A DNA stretch of 6,799 nt from Chitinophaga pinensis (lineage in GTDB: Bacteria; Bacteroidota; Bacteroidia; UKL13-3): contig CAMCQX010000088.1 of NCBI GenBank assembly GCA_945876985.1, positions 1 to 6,799 on the forward strand, in the 5' to 3' direction. This document shows, piece after piece, positions 1-6,336 of this stretch (its first letter is position 1; each line of letters opens with the position of its first letter). Under the pieces are notes generated by a model. That model saw nothing but the letters and a program-made list of their open reading frames with translations. It did no database searches and was not told where the DNA came from. The position numbers and the translations under genes were made by a program.

Positions 1-1
1 A

Positions 2-1321
2 GGAATATTAATTGAAACATTAGAAAAAATTTCTATTCGCTTTTTCGATATTGCTTATGCAACCATGCACACCACTGGACAAGCTTTTATGATGAGTTTT
101 CAAGCTAGCGGCCCACATGCCAATGACAGAGCTTTAGAAGCAGTGGCAATGGGTTATCAAGAACAAACACGTTTTCCTGATAAGGTAGAATGGGTGAAGA
201 ATTTTGGTAAATTTGATTTAAAAATAAATAAAGATTTTAAAACAGTTTCTAAAGGAGTAGGATTGGTAATTGGTTGTTCTACTTTTCCTATTTGGAACAC
301 AGTTCCAGGTTTGTATGCTACTTTAATTACTGGTAATGCTTGCATCGTAAAGCCTCATCCAAAAGCTATTTTTCCAATAGCAATTGTAGTTGAAGAAATT
401 CAAAAAGTTTTAGCCGAAAATGGCTTTGATGTAAATATTGTTCAATTAGCTGCCGACACTTCAGAAAATCCTATAACTAAACAATTAGCCGAAAACAATG
501 CTGTTAAAATGGTTGATTTTACTGGTAGTTCAGAGTTTGGTAATTATGTTGAATCGTTGCCAAAACTAACCTTTACCGAAAAAGCAGGTGTAAACAGCAT
601 GATCCTTGATTCGGTAAATGATTTACAACCCGTTTTAGCAAATATTGCTTTTTCAGCTAGTTTGTATAGTGGACAAATGTGTACTGCTCCGCAAAATATT
701 TTTGTGAGCAAAAACGGTGTGCAAACAGCAAATGGTTTAGTAAGTTATGATGAGGTTGTAAAAGGAATTGCAGCTGCAATAACTGGCTTAGTTGATAACC
801 CAAAGGCGGGTCCAGGAACTTTAGGGGCTATTCAAACTGAAGCAACTTTTAAAAGAACTAACGAAGCTAAAAATTTAGGTGGAAACTTAATTTTAGATGC
901 TAAGTCAATCATCAATGAAGAGTTTGTAGATGCACGCATTGCAACTCCCGTAGTAATTGAAGTGGATAAATCGCAAAAAGACATTTATAACCGTGAGTGT
1001 TTTGGTCCTATTTTATTTATTGTAAAAACTGATTCAGTGGAAGATTCATTAGCACTTTGCAAAGAGTTAGTGTTAGAAAAAGGAGCTTTAACATGTGGTG
1101 CTTATACCACCAACGAAGCTACAAAAGAAACAATTGCCAATGAAATGAATGATGCATTTGTTCCTGTATCATTTAACTTTACCGGAGCAGGATTTATAAA
1201 TTCTCATGCTGCCTTTAGCGATTTTCATTTAACAGGAGGAAATCCAGCTGGAAACGCAAGTTTTACTAATTCAGAATTTGTAACTAAGCGTTTTGTTTGG
1301 GTAGGAAATAGGTATATGTAG
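2..1321 (+). CDS. paaN: PaaN-type aldehyde dehydrogenase (phenylacetate degradation), 5' end outside the window
   Basis: The frame is open from base 2, so the ATG at 65 is internal and the gene begins upstream; 439 C-terminal residues are visible. The protein belongs to the NAD(P)-dependent aldehyde dehydrogenase superfamily and most resembles the stand-alone PaaN group, from memory about 550 residues long. That group is proposed to oxidise the semialdehyde formed after ring opening of phenylacetyl-CoA in the cytosol. Counting from the ATG at 65, I see KPHP (96-99) in the cofactor-binding region, FTGS (152-155), the general-base Glu in TEKAG (E172), the nucleophilic Cys in SGQMCTAPQN (C206, codon at 680) and ECFGPI (311-316). 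The conserved HTTGQAFMM segment and SGQMCTAPQN favour PaaN over ordinary aldehyde dehydrogenases. There is no C-terminal MaoC-like hydratase domain, so it is not the fused PaaZ form. Whether other paa genes lie upstream cannot be seen. Family assignment is firm; the physiological substrate is inferred. Confidence 0.9.
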   Translation, partial: GILIETLEKISIRFFDIAYATMHTTGQAFMMSFQASGPHANDRALEAVAMGYQEQTRFPDKVEWVKNFGKFDLKINKDFKTVSKGVGLVIGCSTFPIWNTVPGLYATLITGNACIVKPHPKAIFPIAIVVEEIQKVLAENGFDVNIVQLAADTSENPITKQLAENNAVKMVDFTGSSEFGNYVESLPKLTFTEKAGVNSMILDSVNDLQPVLANIAFSASLYSGQMCTAPQNIFVSKNGVQTANGLVSYDEVVKGIAAAITGLVDNPKAGPGTLGAIQTEATFKRTNEAKNLGGNLILDAKSIINEEFVDARIATPVVIEVDKSQKDIYNRECFGPILFIVKTDSVEDSLALCKELVLEKGALTCGAYTTNEATKETIANEMNDAFVPVSFNFTGAGFINSHAAFSDFHLTGGNPAGNASFTNSEFVTKRFVWVGNRYM

Positions 1322-1369
1322 TTGATAGTTGTCAGTTGATAGTTGTCAGTTGTCAGTTGTCAGTTGATA
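1321..1369. repeat. Seven 7-bp tandem repeats overlapping the paaN stop codon
   Basis: Seven back-to-back heptamers of two types, GTTGATA (A) and GTTGTCA (B), run in the order A-B-A-B-B-B-A. The first base of the array is the last base of the paaN TAG stop codon. All units keep exact 7-bp phase and differ only at two positions. The array lies between the stop codon and the terminator hairpin, so it would be transcribed as the 3' untranslated part of the mRNA. From memory, similar heptamer arrays occur in other Bacteroidota spacers. They are candidates for copy-number variation by slippage; no function is visible. Confidence 0.9.
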
Positions 1370-1387
1370 GAAGTGTTTTATATATTC

Positions 1388-1421
1388 AAAAGGTTGTCTT
1401 TTTTTAGACAACCTTTTTTTT
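1388..1421 (+). terminator. Rho-independent terminator of paaN
   Basis: A perfect 12-bp stem pairs AAAAGGTTGTCT (1388-1399) with AGACAACCTTTT (1406-1417) around a loop of six T. The T run continues to 1421, giving eight T in a row from 1414. It lies 66 bases after the paaN stop codon. On the other strand only four T follow the stem, so it is much weaker as a terminator for leftward transcription. Confidence 0.92.
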
Positions 1422-1517
1422 GACCTAATTTATAAATATTCTGTATTTCTAATCTTCATTCCAAAACGCTGTAATTAAAATTGATATATATGAATCTTTG
1501 CTTTACATTTTAAGGGT

Positions 1518-1600
1518 CAAAATCAGAATACTGAAAAGCTTGCCGCATAACTGCGAGACCAAAATCAGTATGCTGGAAAGCATTCCAGAAATTCTGGGAA
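1518..1600. repeat. 22-bp imperfect direct repeat with alternative hairpins
   Basis: Positions 1518-1539 and 1560-1581 match at 19 of 22 bases (shared core CAAAATCAG, then CTG and AAAGC). The second copy continues into a hairpin, CTGGAA, loop AGCA, TTCCAG (1573-1588). The right arm of that hairpin can pair instead with the next bases, CCAGAA-A-TTCTGG (1585-1597), so two mutually exclusive hairpins are possible. Between the copies lies CGCA, TAAC, TGCG (1545-1556). Short stems with four-base loops fit REP-like elements. Confidence 0.65.
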
Positions 1601-1616
1601 CATAATCATAACAAAT

Positions 1617-1681
1617 AAGCCTCGTAGAGGCGAAACTATTGTAATAAAAAGCCAAACAGCAAACAAAGCCTCATAGAGGCG
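1617..1681. repeat. REP-like 65-bp module, copy 1
   Basis: This module matches 1832-1896 at 60 of 65 bases. It carries two short palindromes in the same orientation whose starts lie 49 bases apart: GCCTC-GTA-GAGGC (1619-1631) and GCCTC-ATA-GAGGC (1668-1680). The bases between include CGAAACTATTGTAAT and AGCAAACAAAGCC, both preserved in copy 2. Paired GC-rich palindromes in a convergent spacer resemble REP/BIME elements, which are often spread by IS200-like REP-associated transposases. No transposase is in this window. Confidence 0.75.
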
Positions 1682-1721
1682 GCACAACACTAACAGAAAG
1701 CCATACTTTAAAATTTTGTCC

Positions 1722-1777
1722 TCGGTTGGTGTCCTCACCAATCCGATTTTCCCAAGGTTGGTATGCTTACTAAACTT
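1722..1777. repeat. Two adjacent tetraloop hairpins
   Basis: The first hairpin (1722-1746) has stem TCGG+TTGGTG, loop TCCT, and CACCAA+CCGA with a single bulged T at 1742, giving 10 base pairs. The second (1754-1777) has core TTGGTA, loop TGCT, TACTAA with one G-T pair, and three outer pairs after one mismatch. The two are related in sequence (both start GGTTGGT), so the second looks like a decayed relative of the first. Neither is followed by a T run, so they are not obvious terminators. Confidence 0.65.
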
Positions 1778-1790
1778 TAAAAAAAAATAT

Positions 1791-1816
1791 CCCGCAGATA
1801 TCGCAGAAAATCGCAG
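1791..1816. repeat. Triple CGCAG short array
   Basis: CGCAG occurs three times at 1793, 1802 and 1812, spaced 9 and 10 bases, each flanked by A/T-rich bases (CGCAGATAT, CGCAGAAAAT, CGCAGCATT). It follows a run of nine A. From memory, strings of this type (TCTGCGATTTTCTGCG and relatives) recur in Bacteroidota spacers. No function is evident. Confidence 0.5.
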
Positions 1817-1831
1817 CATTAACTTGCTACA

Positions 1832-1908
1832 AAGCCTCGTTGAGGCGAAACTATTGTAATTAAAAGCCACACAGCAAACAAAGCCTCATAGATTCGAATC
1901 TATTGTAA
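1832..1908. repeat. REP-like module, copy 2, with a remodelled second palindrome
   Basis: Positions 1832-1896 are the second copy of the 65-bp module at 1617-1681 (60 of 65 identical). The first palindrome is GCCTC-GTT-GAGGC (1834-1846). The second unit (1883-1908) has lost the GAGGC arm but gained a perfect 16-bp palindrome, ATAGATTCGAATCTAT (1888-1903). It also keeps the CTATTGTAA tail seen after the first palindrome of each copy. This places the copy 12 bases from the glycosyltransferase stop codon. On the minus strand the 16-bp palindrome would form a hairpin just after that gene, but without a T run. Confidence 0.72.
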
Positions 1909-1919
1909 ACTTCCTTGTT

Positions 1920-3122
1920 TTAATTGCCTAAACTTTCATAAAACTCCAAGGTATCAGTTACAATCTTTTTGTTATCGTATTTTTCTATTACTAACCTGCG
2001 TGCATTTTTTCCAATTCTAATAATTTCACTTGGGTTATTAATAAGCTCACTAATTATTTTTATAAAATCTTTTGCTGTTTCGGCAATAAATAGATGTTCT
2101 CCATTTGTGGCTTCTATGCCTTGTGCACCCAATGGTGTAGAAATAATACATTTACCCAAACCCATTCCTTCTAATATTTTCACCCTGATTCCACTACCTG
2201 AAAACAATGGAACTACCATGATTGCTTTTTCGTTCATAAAGCTAATTCCGTCTTCTATTTCACCTAAAACTGCTATGTGATTTTGATTGTTATAATCAAA
2301 AAAAGATGTAGGAATATTGCGTCCTGCAACGTAAAATTTAAGCTGCGGAAATTCAATATTTAGGTCGTACCAAACATGGTTAATAAACCATTTCATTGCC
2401 TCCTGGTTTGGCATCCAATCCATAGAACCAATGTGAAATAAACTTGGCATTTCAAGATTGGTATTGTCTATAATCAATTTGTCTAAATTTATTCCAAATG
2501 GCGAAACATGAATAGGTTTTGTGCAACCACTTTTTTCAAAAGTATCTGCATCGTTTTTGGTAATGGCAGCAATGCCATCAAAATTATTAAGCTGTTTTAT
2601 TTCGTATTCATGTAATCGATCTGCTAATAAATTTAAATACCATTTTTTAACAATATTAGATTCTAAAAATGCCAACGATTCCCAAATTTGATATTCTACA
2701 TTATGCTGTCTTAAAATACAAATTGCTTTGCTGTGTTTTCTTATAATGTCTAAATACGGTGCTACAAAAATGGTTTCAAAAACCACCACATCAAAAGTTT
2801 TTTCTTTACAAATTTCTATCAATTGATTTTCAAAATCCTTGCTTATGAATCGTTTTACATGATACGATTCCTTGGAGAATAAATTTAAAAATGCATCAAT
2901 TGGTTTCAGTTGATTGTCGACATAAGTTAAGTGAATATCACCTAAAGCCTTTACGTGAGTAGGAAGTTCATCGTAATTTATAAAATGTTTGGAAGTATTT
3001 AATGAAGCTATTGTTAAGTCATTTCCCGCATCCCCATAACCTTTTGCATAGTTAAAATAACATAATGCTCCACCATCTTTTAATGGCCAAGGAAAGCGTG
3101 GAGTTATTTGTAAAATATTCAT
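1920..3122 (-). CDS. GT4-type glycosyltransferase (GT-B fold)
   Basis: This 400-residue protein is a complete, probably cytosolic glycosyltransferase of the GT4 (group 1) type. It would transfer a sugar from an activated donor to a cell-surface glycan or lipid acceptor. The N-terminal domain opens with MNILQITPRFPWPLKDGG, the usual first strand and glycine loop. The linker region carries LFHIGSMDWMPNQEA (228-242), typical of this subgroup. The C-terminal donor site is PLFSGSGIRVKILEGMGLGK (305-324) followed by STPLGAQGIE (328-337). The second Glu of the E-x7-E motif is E318, while the position of the first is S310, a change I recall in this subgroup. It starts one base after the permease stop codon, so translation is probably coupled. 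This context suggests lipopolysaccharide or another envelope polysaccharide. Donor, acceptor and linkage cannot be read from the sequence. Confidence 0.9.
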   Translation of the reverse strand: MNILQITPRFPWPLKDGGALCYFNYAKGYGDAGNDLTIASLNTSKHFINYDELPTHVKALGDIHLTYVDNQLKPIDAFLNLFSKESYHVKRFISKDFENQLIEICKEKTFDVVVFETIFVAPYLDIIRKHSKAICILRQHNVEYQIWESLAFLESNIVKKWYLNLLADRLHEYEIKQLNNFDGIAAITKNDADTFEKSGCTKPIHVSPFGINLDKLIIDNTNLEMPSLFHIGSMDWMPNQEAMKWFINHVWYDLNIEFPQLKFYVAGRNIPTSFFDYNNQNHIAVLGEIEDGISFMNEKAIMVVPLFSGSGIRVKILEGMGLGKCIISTPLGAQGIEATNGEHLFIAETAKDFIKIISELINNPSEIIRIGKNARRLVIEKYDNKKIVTDTLEFYESLGN

Positions 3123-3123
3123 T

Positions 3124-4548
3124 TTATTTTTTATTTTTTTGAGTGAAACGTTTAAAAATATTAACCCAAACTGCTTTGTTAAAAAGTGAACTGTCGTTAC
3201 TAGCTTGATAGGTAAGAAAAAATCCTAAAGGTGTTAAAATCATGATACCAATCCATATGCCAAGAAAAGGTGTCCACACCAATGTTTTAGAAGCTTTTTC
3301 GCCCGATAGTGAAATAATATGGTAGGATAAATACAATAAAATAGATACCACTACTGGCAATCCAAAACCACCTTTTCTAATAATAGAACCTAGTGGTGCG
3401 CCAATAAAAAACATAATGACACATGCTATTGCTAGCACAAATTTTTTATGCCATTCAATGTCGTATCTCGCAGCACTTTTTTTGTTTTCATTTCGTTCAG
3501 TTAATGAATAAGAGATTACATTTTTAACTGATCTGCTATTGCTTTCAGCATTATTCAAAATATTATCTCTGTATCCTTTTTGAAACAAATCAGTCATTGT
3601 TTTTACTGAGTCTCTTAAATTAACAATATAGTTTTTTTGAGAAGTATCTCGTTTTAAAAAGAAATAGTAAGGTTTCACATACGACTTTAGTTCCAATGCT
3701 TTGATATATTTTAAGCGTTTCAAGGAATCGCTGTAATATTGAAGTTGAAATACATTGAGCATTTCATAATTATGTTTAAATAAATCTTCATCGGTTCGGT
3801 TAAAGTTAAAAACCGTTAAGTCAAACATGATTTTTTCTTGTGAAAAATAAGTGCTGGAATGAGGGAAAGTGTTGTAGTAATTTTTTTGCGTTTCCATTTC
3901 CTCATACCTTGCTCCATCAAATAAAGTAAAAAACAAAAACCTTCCATCGTTGCTTAAACTCATGGTTCCTTTTTTAGCCGAAATAACAGTAGAATGTGCG
4001 GTATTTGCACGTTTATCATAAATAATAATATCCTGCATTACTTGGGTTTTCTTGTCTTTTTTACCAACCCTAATGGTGATTCCTTGAATGCCACTGTAAA
4101 ACACTCCTTCGGTAATGGCTAAAGCAGGTTTTTTTTCTCTTACATCGTATAAAAGTGCTCTGCTATTTAAATTAGCAACAGGTATAAGTATATTAGAAAC
4201 AAATACTCCGAATAAAGAAATTCCAAACATAACAAAATACATGGGCTTAAACATTTTCCAAATGGAAACACCTGCAGCTTTTGCCGCTACTAATTCATAG
4301 GTTTCTCCCAAATTTCCAAATGTCATAATGGAAGCTAATAATACTGCCAAAGGCAAGGCTTGCGGTATTAATGATGCTGACCAGTAAAAAAGTAATTCAG
4401 CTATTACATGCCATTCTAATCCTTTTCCTACTAATTCATCAACATAAAGCCAAATGAATTGCATAAGCAAAATAAACATTACCACCACTATAGTTGGTAA
4501 AAATGTGCGAAAGAAGCTGCTTATTATAAGTTGGTGAAGTTTCTTCAT
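3124..4548 (-). CDS. LptF/LptG (YjgP/YjgQ) family permease of lipopolysaccharide export
   Basis: This is an inner-membrane subunit of the LptB2FG transporter, which extracts lipopolysaccharide and passes it to the periplasmic bridge. Residue numbers here count from the upstream ATG at 4584. Hydrophobic segments lie near 26-48, 62-89, 113-136, 381-402, 408-426 and 436-459. The cytoplasmic coupling stretch GNLGETYELVAAKAAGVS is at 90-107, and GAPLGSIIRKGGFGLP is at 395-410. Between them is a beta-rich periplasmic domain followed by a hydrophilic extension (about 262-378). With that extension the protein is about 110 residues longer than E. coli LptF or LptG. I prefer the ATG at 4548 (474 residues, starting MKKLHQLI) because relatives begin about there; the ATG at 4584 would add 12 residues. 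The family is clear, but F versus G is not, since Bacteroidota members do not sort easily by sequence. It is first gene of a unit with the glycosyltransferase. Confidence 0.92.
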   Translation of the reverse strand: MKKLHQLIISSFFRTFLPTIVVVMFILLMQFIWLYVDELVGKGLEWHVIAELLFYWSASLIPQALPLAVLLASIMTFGNLGETYELVAAKAAGVSIWKMFKPMYFVMFGISLFGVFVSNILIPVANLNSRALLYDVREKKPALAITEGVFYSGIQGITIRVGKKDKKTQVMQDIIIYDKRANTAHSTVISAKKGTMSLSNDGRFLFFTLFDGARYEEMETQKNYYNTFPHSSTYFSQEKIMFDLTVFNFNRTDEDLFKHNYEMLNVFQLQYYSDSLKRLKYIKALELKSYVKPYYFFLKRDTSQKNYIVNLRDSVKTMTDLFQKGYRDNILNNAESNSRSVKNVISYSLTERNENKKSAARYDIEWHKKFVLAIACVIMFFIGAPLGSIIRKGGFGLPVVVSILLYLSYHIISLSGEKASKTLVWTPFLGIWIGIMILTPLGFFLTYQASNDSSLFNKAVWVNIFKRFTQKNKK

Positions 4549-4584
4549 TTTGAAAATGTTGCGCAAAGTAATAAATTTTATCAT

Positions 4585-4697
4585 GTTACTATGCCTTAGT
4601 TTTCAATAACTATACCAACAAAATTCAAAAATGTTGATACAGTGTTTATTTCCTTAGTTTTTAAAGCACTAAAATCGTAGCAAAATAAAATAGTAAT
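4585..4697. promoter_or_regulatory. Divergent promoter region between the permease and deoxynucleoside kinase
   Basis: These 113 AT-rich bases must hold start signals for both directions. Rightward, TTG (4634-4636), 18 bases, then TAGTTTTT (4655-4662) resembles the Bacteroidota TTTG / TAnnTTTG promoter with the final G missing. It would give a leader of roughly 30 bases to the ATG at 4698. Leftward I find no convincing match. A 10-bp direct repeat, CCTTAGTTTT, occurs at 4594-4603 and 4652-4661; its right copy overlaps the candidate -7 box, so it might be a regulator site or chance. Neither start has a clear Shine-Dalgarno sequence, as is usual in this phylum. Confidence 0.4.
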
Positions 4698-5309
4698 ATG
4701 CATTTAGCAATAGCAGGAAATATTGGATCGGGAAAAACTACACTTACTACACTTTTAAGTAAACATTATAACTTTGAACCTCATTATGAAGATGTAGAGG
4801 ATAATCCTTATATATCTGATTTTTATGAAGACATGAAAAGATGGAGTTTTAACCTTCAAATTTATTTTTTAAATAGCCGTTATGGAACTATTTTACAATT
4901 ACAAAAAGGTAAAAAAAATATCATTCAAGATAGAACTATTTATGAAGATGCAAATATTTTTGCACCTAATCTTCATTCTATGGGCTTAATGAGTACCCGC
5001 GATTTTGAAACGTATCAAAAAATGTTTGATTCTTTGAATCATACCATTAAACCACCTGATTTAATGATTTACTTACGTGCATCAATTCCTACTTTGGTTA
5101 ATAATATTCAAAAACGTGGAAGAGATTATGAAGAAAGTATTCGTTTAGATTATTTAAAACGCTTAAACGAACGTTATGAAGCTTGGATTAGTTCTTATAA
5201 ACCACGCCATTTAATCATTGAAGTGGATGAACTAAACTATGCTGAACGTCCAGAAGATTTAGGAAAAGTAATTGATAAAATTCAAGCTGAACTTAACGGT
5301 TTGTTTTAA
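4698..5309 (+). CDS. Deoxynucleoside kinase (dCK/dGK family)
   Basis: This 203-residue cytosolic salvage enzyme transfers phosphate from a nucleoside triphosphate to the 5'-hydroxyl of a deoxynucleoside. The P-loop is GNIGSGKTT (7-15). The likely catalytic base is E31 in YEDVEDNPY, matching the EPV(E)ENP motif of the family. Base-recognition residues are expected in WSFNLQIYFLNSR (49-61, with Q54 and R61). The DRS-type motif appears as QDRTIYED (77-84), and the arginine-rich lid is KRGRDYEES (139-147). Length is normal for bacterial members. These features separate it from thymidylate kinase, which has a similar P-loop. Whether it prefers deoxyadenosine, deoxyguanosine or deoxycytidine cannot be decided here. 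The ATG start is right because the P-loop must sit within a few residues of the N-terminus. The downstream Sua5 gene begins four bases after its stop, so the two are probably co-transcribed. Confidence 0.93.
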   Translation: MHLAIAGNIGSGKTTLTTLLSKHYNFEPHYEDVEDNPYISDFYEDMKRWSFNLQIYFLNSRYGTILQLQKGKKNIIQDRTIYEDANIFAPNLHSMGLMSTRDFETYQKMFDSLNHTIKPPDLMIYLRASIPTLVNNIQKRGRDYEESIRLDYLKRLNERYEAWISSYKPRHLIIEVDELNYAERPEDLGKVIDKIQAELNGLF

Positions 5310-5313
5310 AAAA

Positions 5314-6276
5314 TTGCCAATTGGAAATAATATACCTTACGCTATTGAACTTTTAAATAGCAATAAATTAGTAGCCATTCCTACCGAAACGGTTTATGGA
5401 TTGGCTGCTAATGCATTCAACGAAAATGCAGTTTTAAACATTTATAAAACAAAAAACCGTCCTCAATTCAATCCGCTTATTATTCACAGTAACCGCATTG
5501 AACGCTTTGAAGAATGGGGTTTGTTAATTCCTGAAGACTTAAAATTATTGGCTAAATATTTTTGGCCAGGTCCCATTACTTTTATCATTCCTGCTAATCA
5601 TAAAATACCCGAAATGGTTACTGCCGGAACAGGTGCTGTTGCAATTAGAGTTCCCAACCATCCCATCACGTTAGAGTTATTATCAAAACTTAATTTTCCT
5701 TTGGCTGCACCCAGTGCAAATCCAAGTGGATTCATTAGTCCAACTTCCGCTTTTCATGTTGAACAACAATTGGGGAATAAAATTGATTATATCCTTGACG
5801 GTGGAATTTGTAAAGTAGGATTGGAATCTACCATCATTTCATTTTTAGAAAATGAACCTAAAATACTTCGTTTTGGTGGATTAGCCATTGAAGCCATTGA
5901 AGATGTTTTAAATAAAAAACTAGCTGCCAGCGCTAGTAATGATAAAATTATTGCCCCAGGCATGCTAAGCAAACATTACGCACCTATTCACCCATTACAA
6001 ATTGTAGAAAATTTAAGTGAAAGCATTCAATTGTTTGATAAAAAAAGGGTAGGAGTCATATCGTTTTCCGATTCATTTGCTGATTTGCCAGCAAACCACC
6101 AATTTATTCTTTCCAAATCAAAAGATTTAAATGAAGCAGCAAGTAATTTATTTGCAGCCATGCGCCATGTTGATGAATTAGATTTAGATATTATTTTAAG
6201 CGAAAAATTCCCTAATATAGGTTTAGGATATGCCATTAATGACAGACTGAAGCGAGCAAGTATTCAGGGAGATTAG
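5314..6276 (+). CDS. sua5: L-threonylcarbamoyladenylate synthase, Sua5 long form
   Basis: This enzyme makes threonylcarbamoyl-AMP from threonine, bicarbonate and ATP, the first step of the t6A modification at tRNA position 37. From the TTG at 5314 it has 320 residues, normal for two-domain Sua5. The YrdC/TsaC domain shows AIPTETVYGLAAN (21-33), KTKNRPQFNPL (45-55), AAPSANPSG (131-139) and LESTIISF (170-177). The linker is APGMLSKHYAP (214-224), and the Sua5 domain ends with GLGYAINDRLKRAS (303-316). The frame has no ATG near its beginning: only TTG codons at 5272 and 5314 follow the in-frame stop at 5269-5271. The 5314 start aligns IGNNI-x2-AIELL with the usual Sua5 N-terminus and avoids overlap with the kinase; 5272 would overlap it by 38 bases. 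Function is certain, the start less so. Confidence 0.95.
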   Translation: MPIGNNIPYAIELLNSNKLVAIPTETVYGLAANAFNENAVLNIYKTKNRPQFNPLIIHSNRIERFEEWGLLIPEDLKLLAKYFWPGPITFIIPANHKIPEMVTAGTGAVAIRVPNHPITLELLSKLNFPLAAPSANPSGFISPTSAFHVEQQLGNKIDYILDGGICKVGLESTIISFLENEPKILRFGGLAIEAIEDVLNKKLAASASNDKIIAPGMLSKHYAPIHPLQIVENLSESIQLFDKKRVGVISFSDSFADLPANHQFILSKSKDLNEAASNLFAAMRHVDELDLDIILSEKFPNIGLGYAINDRLKRASIQGD

Positions 6277-6287
6277 AAAGATTGGAA

Positions 6288-6303
6288 TCCCGATTAATCG
6301 GGA
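6288..6303. repeat. Perfect 16-bp palindrome
   Basis: TCCCGATTAATCGGGA reads the same on both strands and lies 11 bases after the sua5 stop codon. It could form a hairpin or bind a dimeric protein. No T run follows on the plus strand, and the minus side (TTCCAATCTTTC) is only mildly T-rich. A termination or mRNA-end-protecting role is possible but not shown. Confidence 0.7.
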
Positions 6304-6336
6304 GAAGAATTAGAAGATTAAATTCCATAACAACCA

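Larger units (their letters stand above)
1422..1919. other. Convergent spacer between paaN and the glycosyltransferase, filled with REP-like elements
   Basis: This stretch of about 500 bases separates two genes that end towards each other. I find no credible gene. The longest open frame (minus strand, 1565-1870) runs straight through repeats and hairpins, and its protein has no family character. The first 95 bases (1422-1516) are plain AT-rich DNA with nothing I can name. From 1518 on, the spacer is almost continuous repeats: a 22-bp repeat pair with a hairpin, two copies of a 65-bp module, two tetraloop hairpins and a triple CGCAG array, each listed separately. No hairpin close to the glycosyltransferase stop (1920) is followed by a T run, so I see no classic terminator for that operon. 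Confidence 0.75.

Noticed and set aside
65..67. ATG at 65 as the paaN start
   Set aside because: The frame is open to the left edge and codes for family-like sequence before this codon. The family is also about 100 residues longer than the visible part.
1565..1870. Minus-strand open frame of 101 codons in the paaN/glycosyltransferase spacer
   Set aside because: It is composed almost entirely of the repeat modules and hairpins. Its protein changes character at each repeat boundary and has no recognisable family pattern.
1617..1908. CRISPR array
   Set aside because: There are only two copies of a 65-bp module, separated by 150 bases, and it contains internal palindromes. There is no regular repeat-spacer pattern and there are no cas genes.
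1969..2280. Plus-strand open frame of 103 codons inside the glycosyltransferase gene
   Set aside because: It lies entirely opposite a well-supported coding region and has no family character. The same holds for the other short frames antisense to paaN, the permease and Sua5.
5272..5313. TTG at 5272 as the Sua5 start
   Set aside because: It would add 14 residues without family similarity and overlap the kinase by 38 bases. The first possible codon simply follows an in-frame stop.
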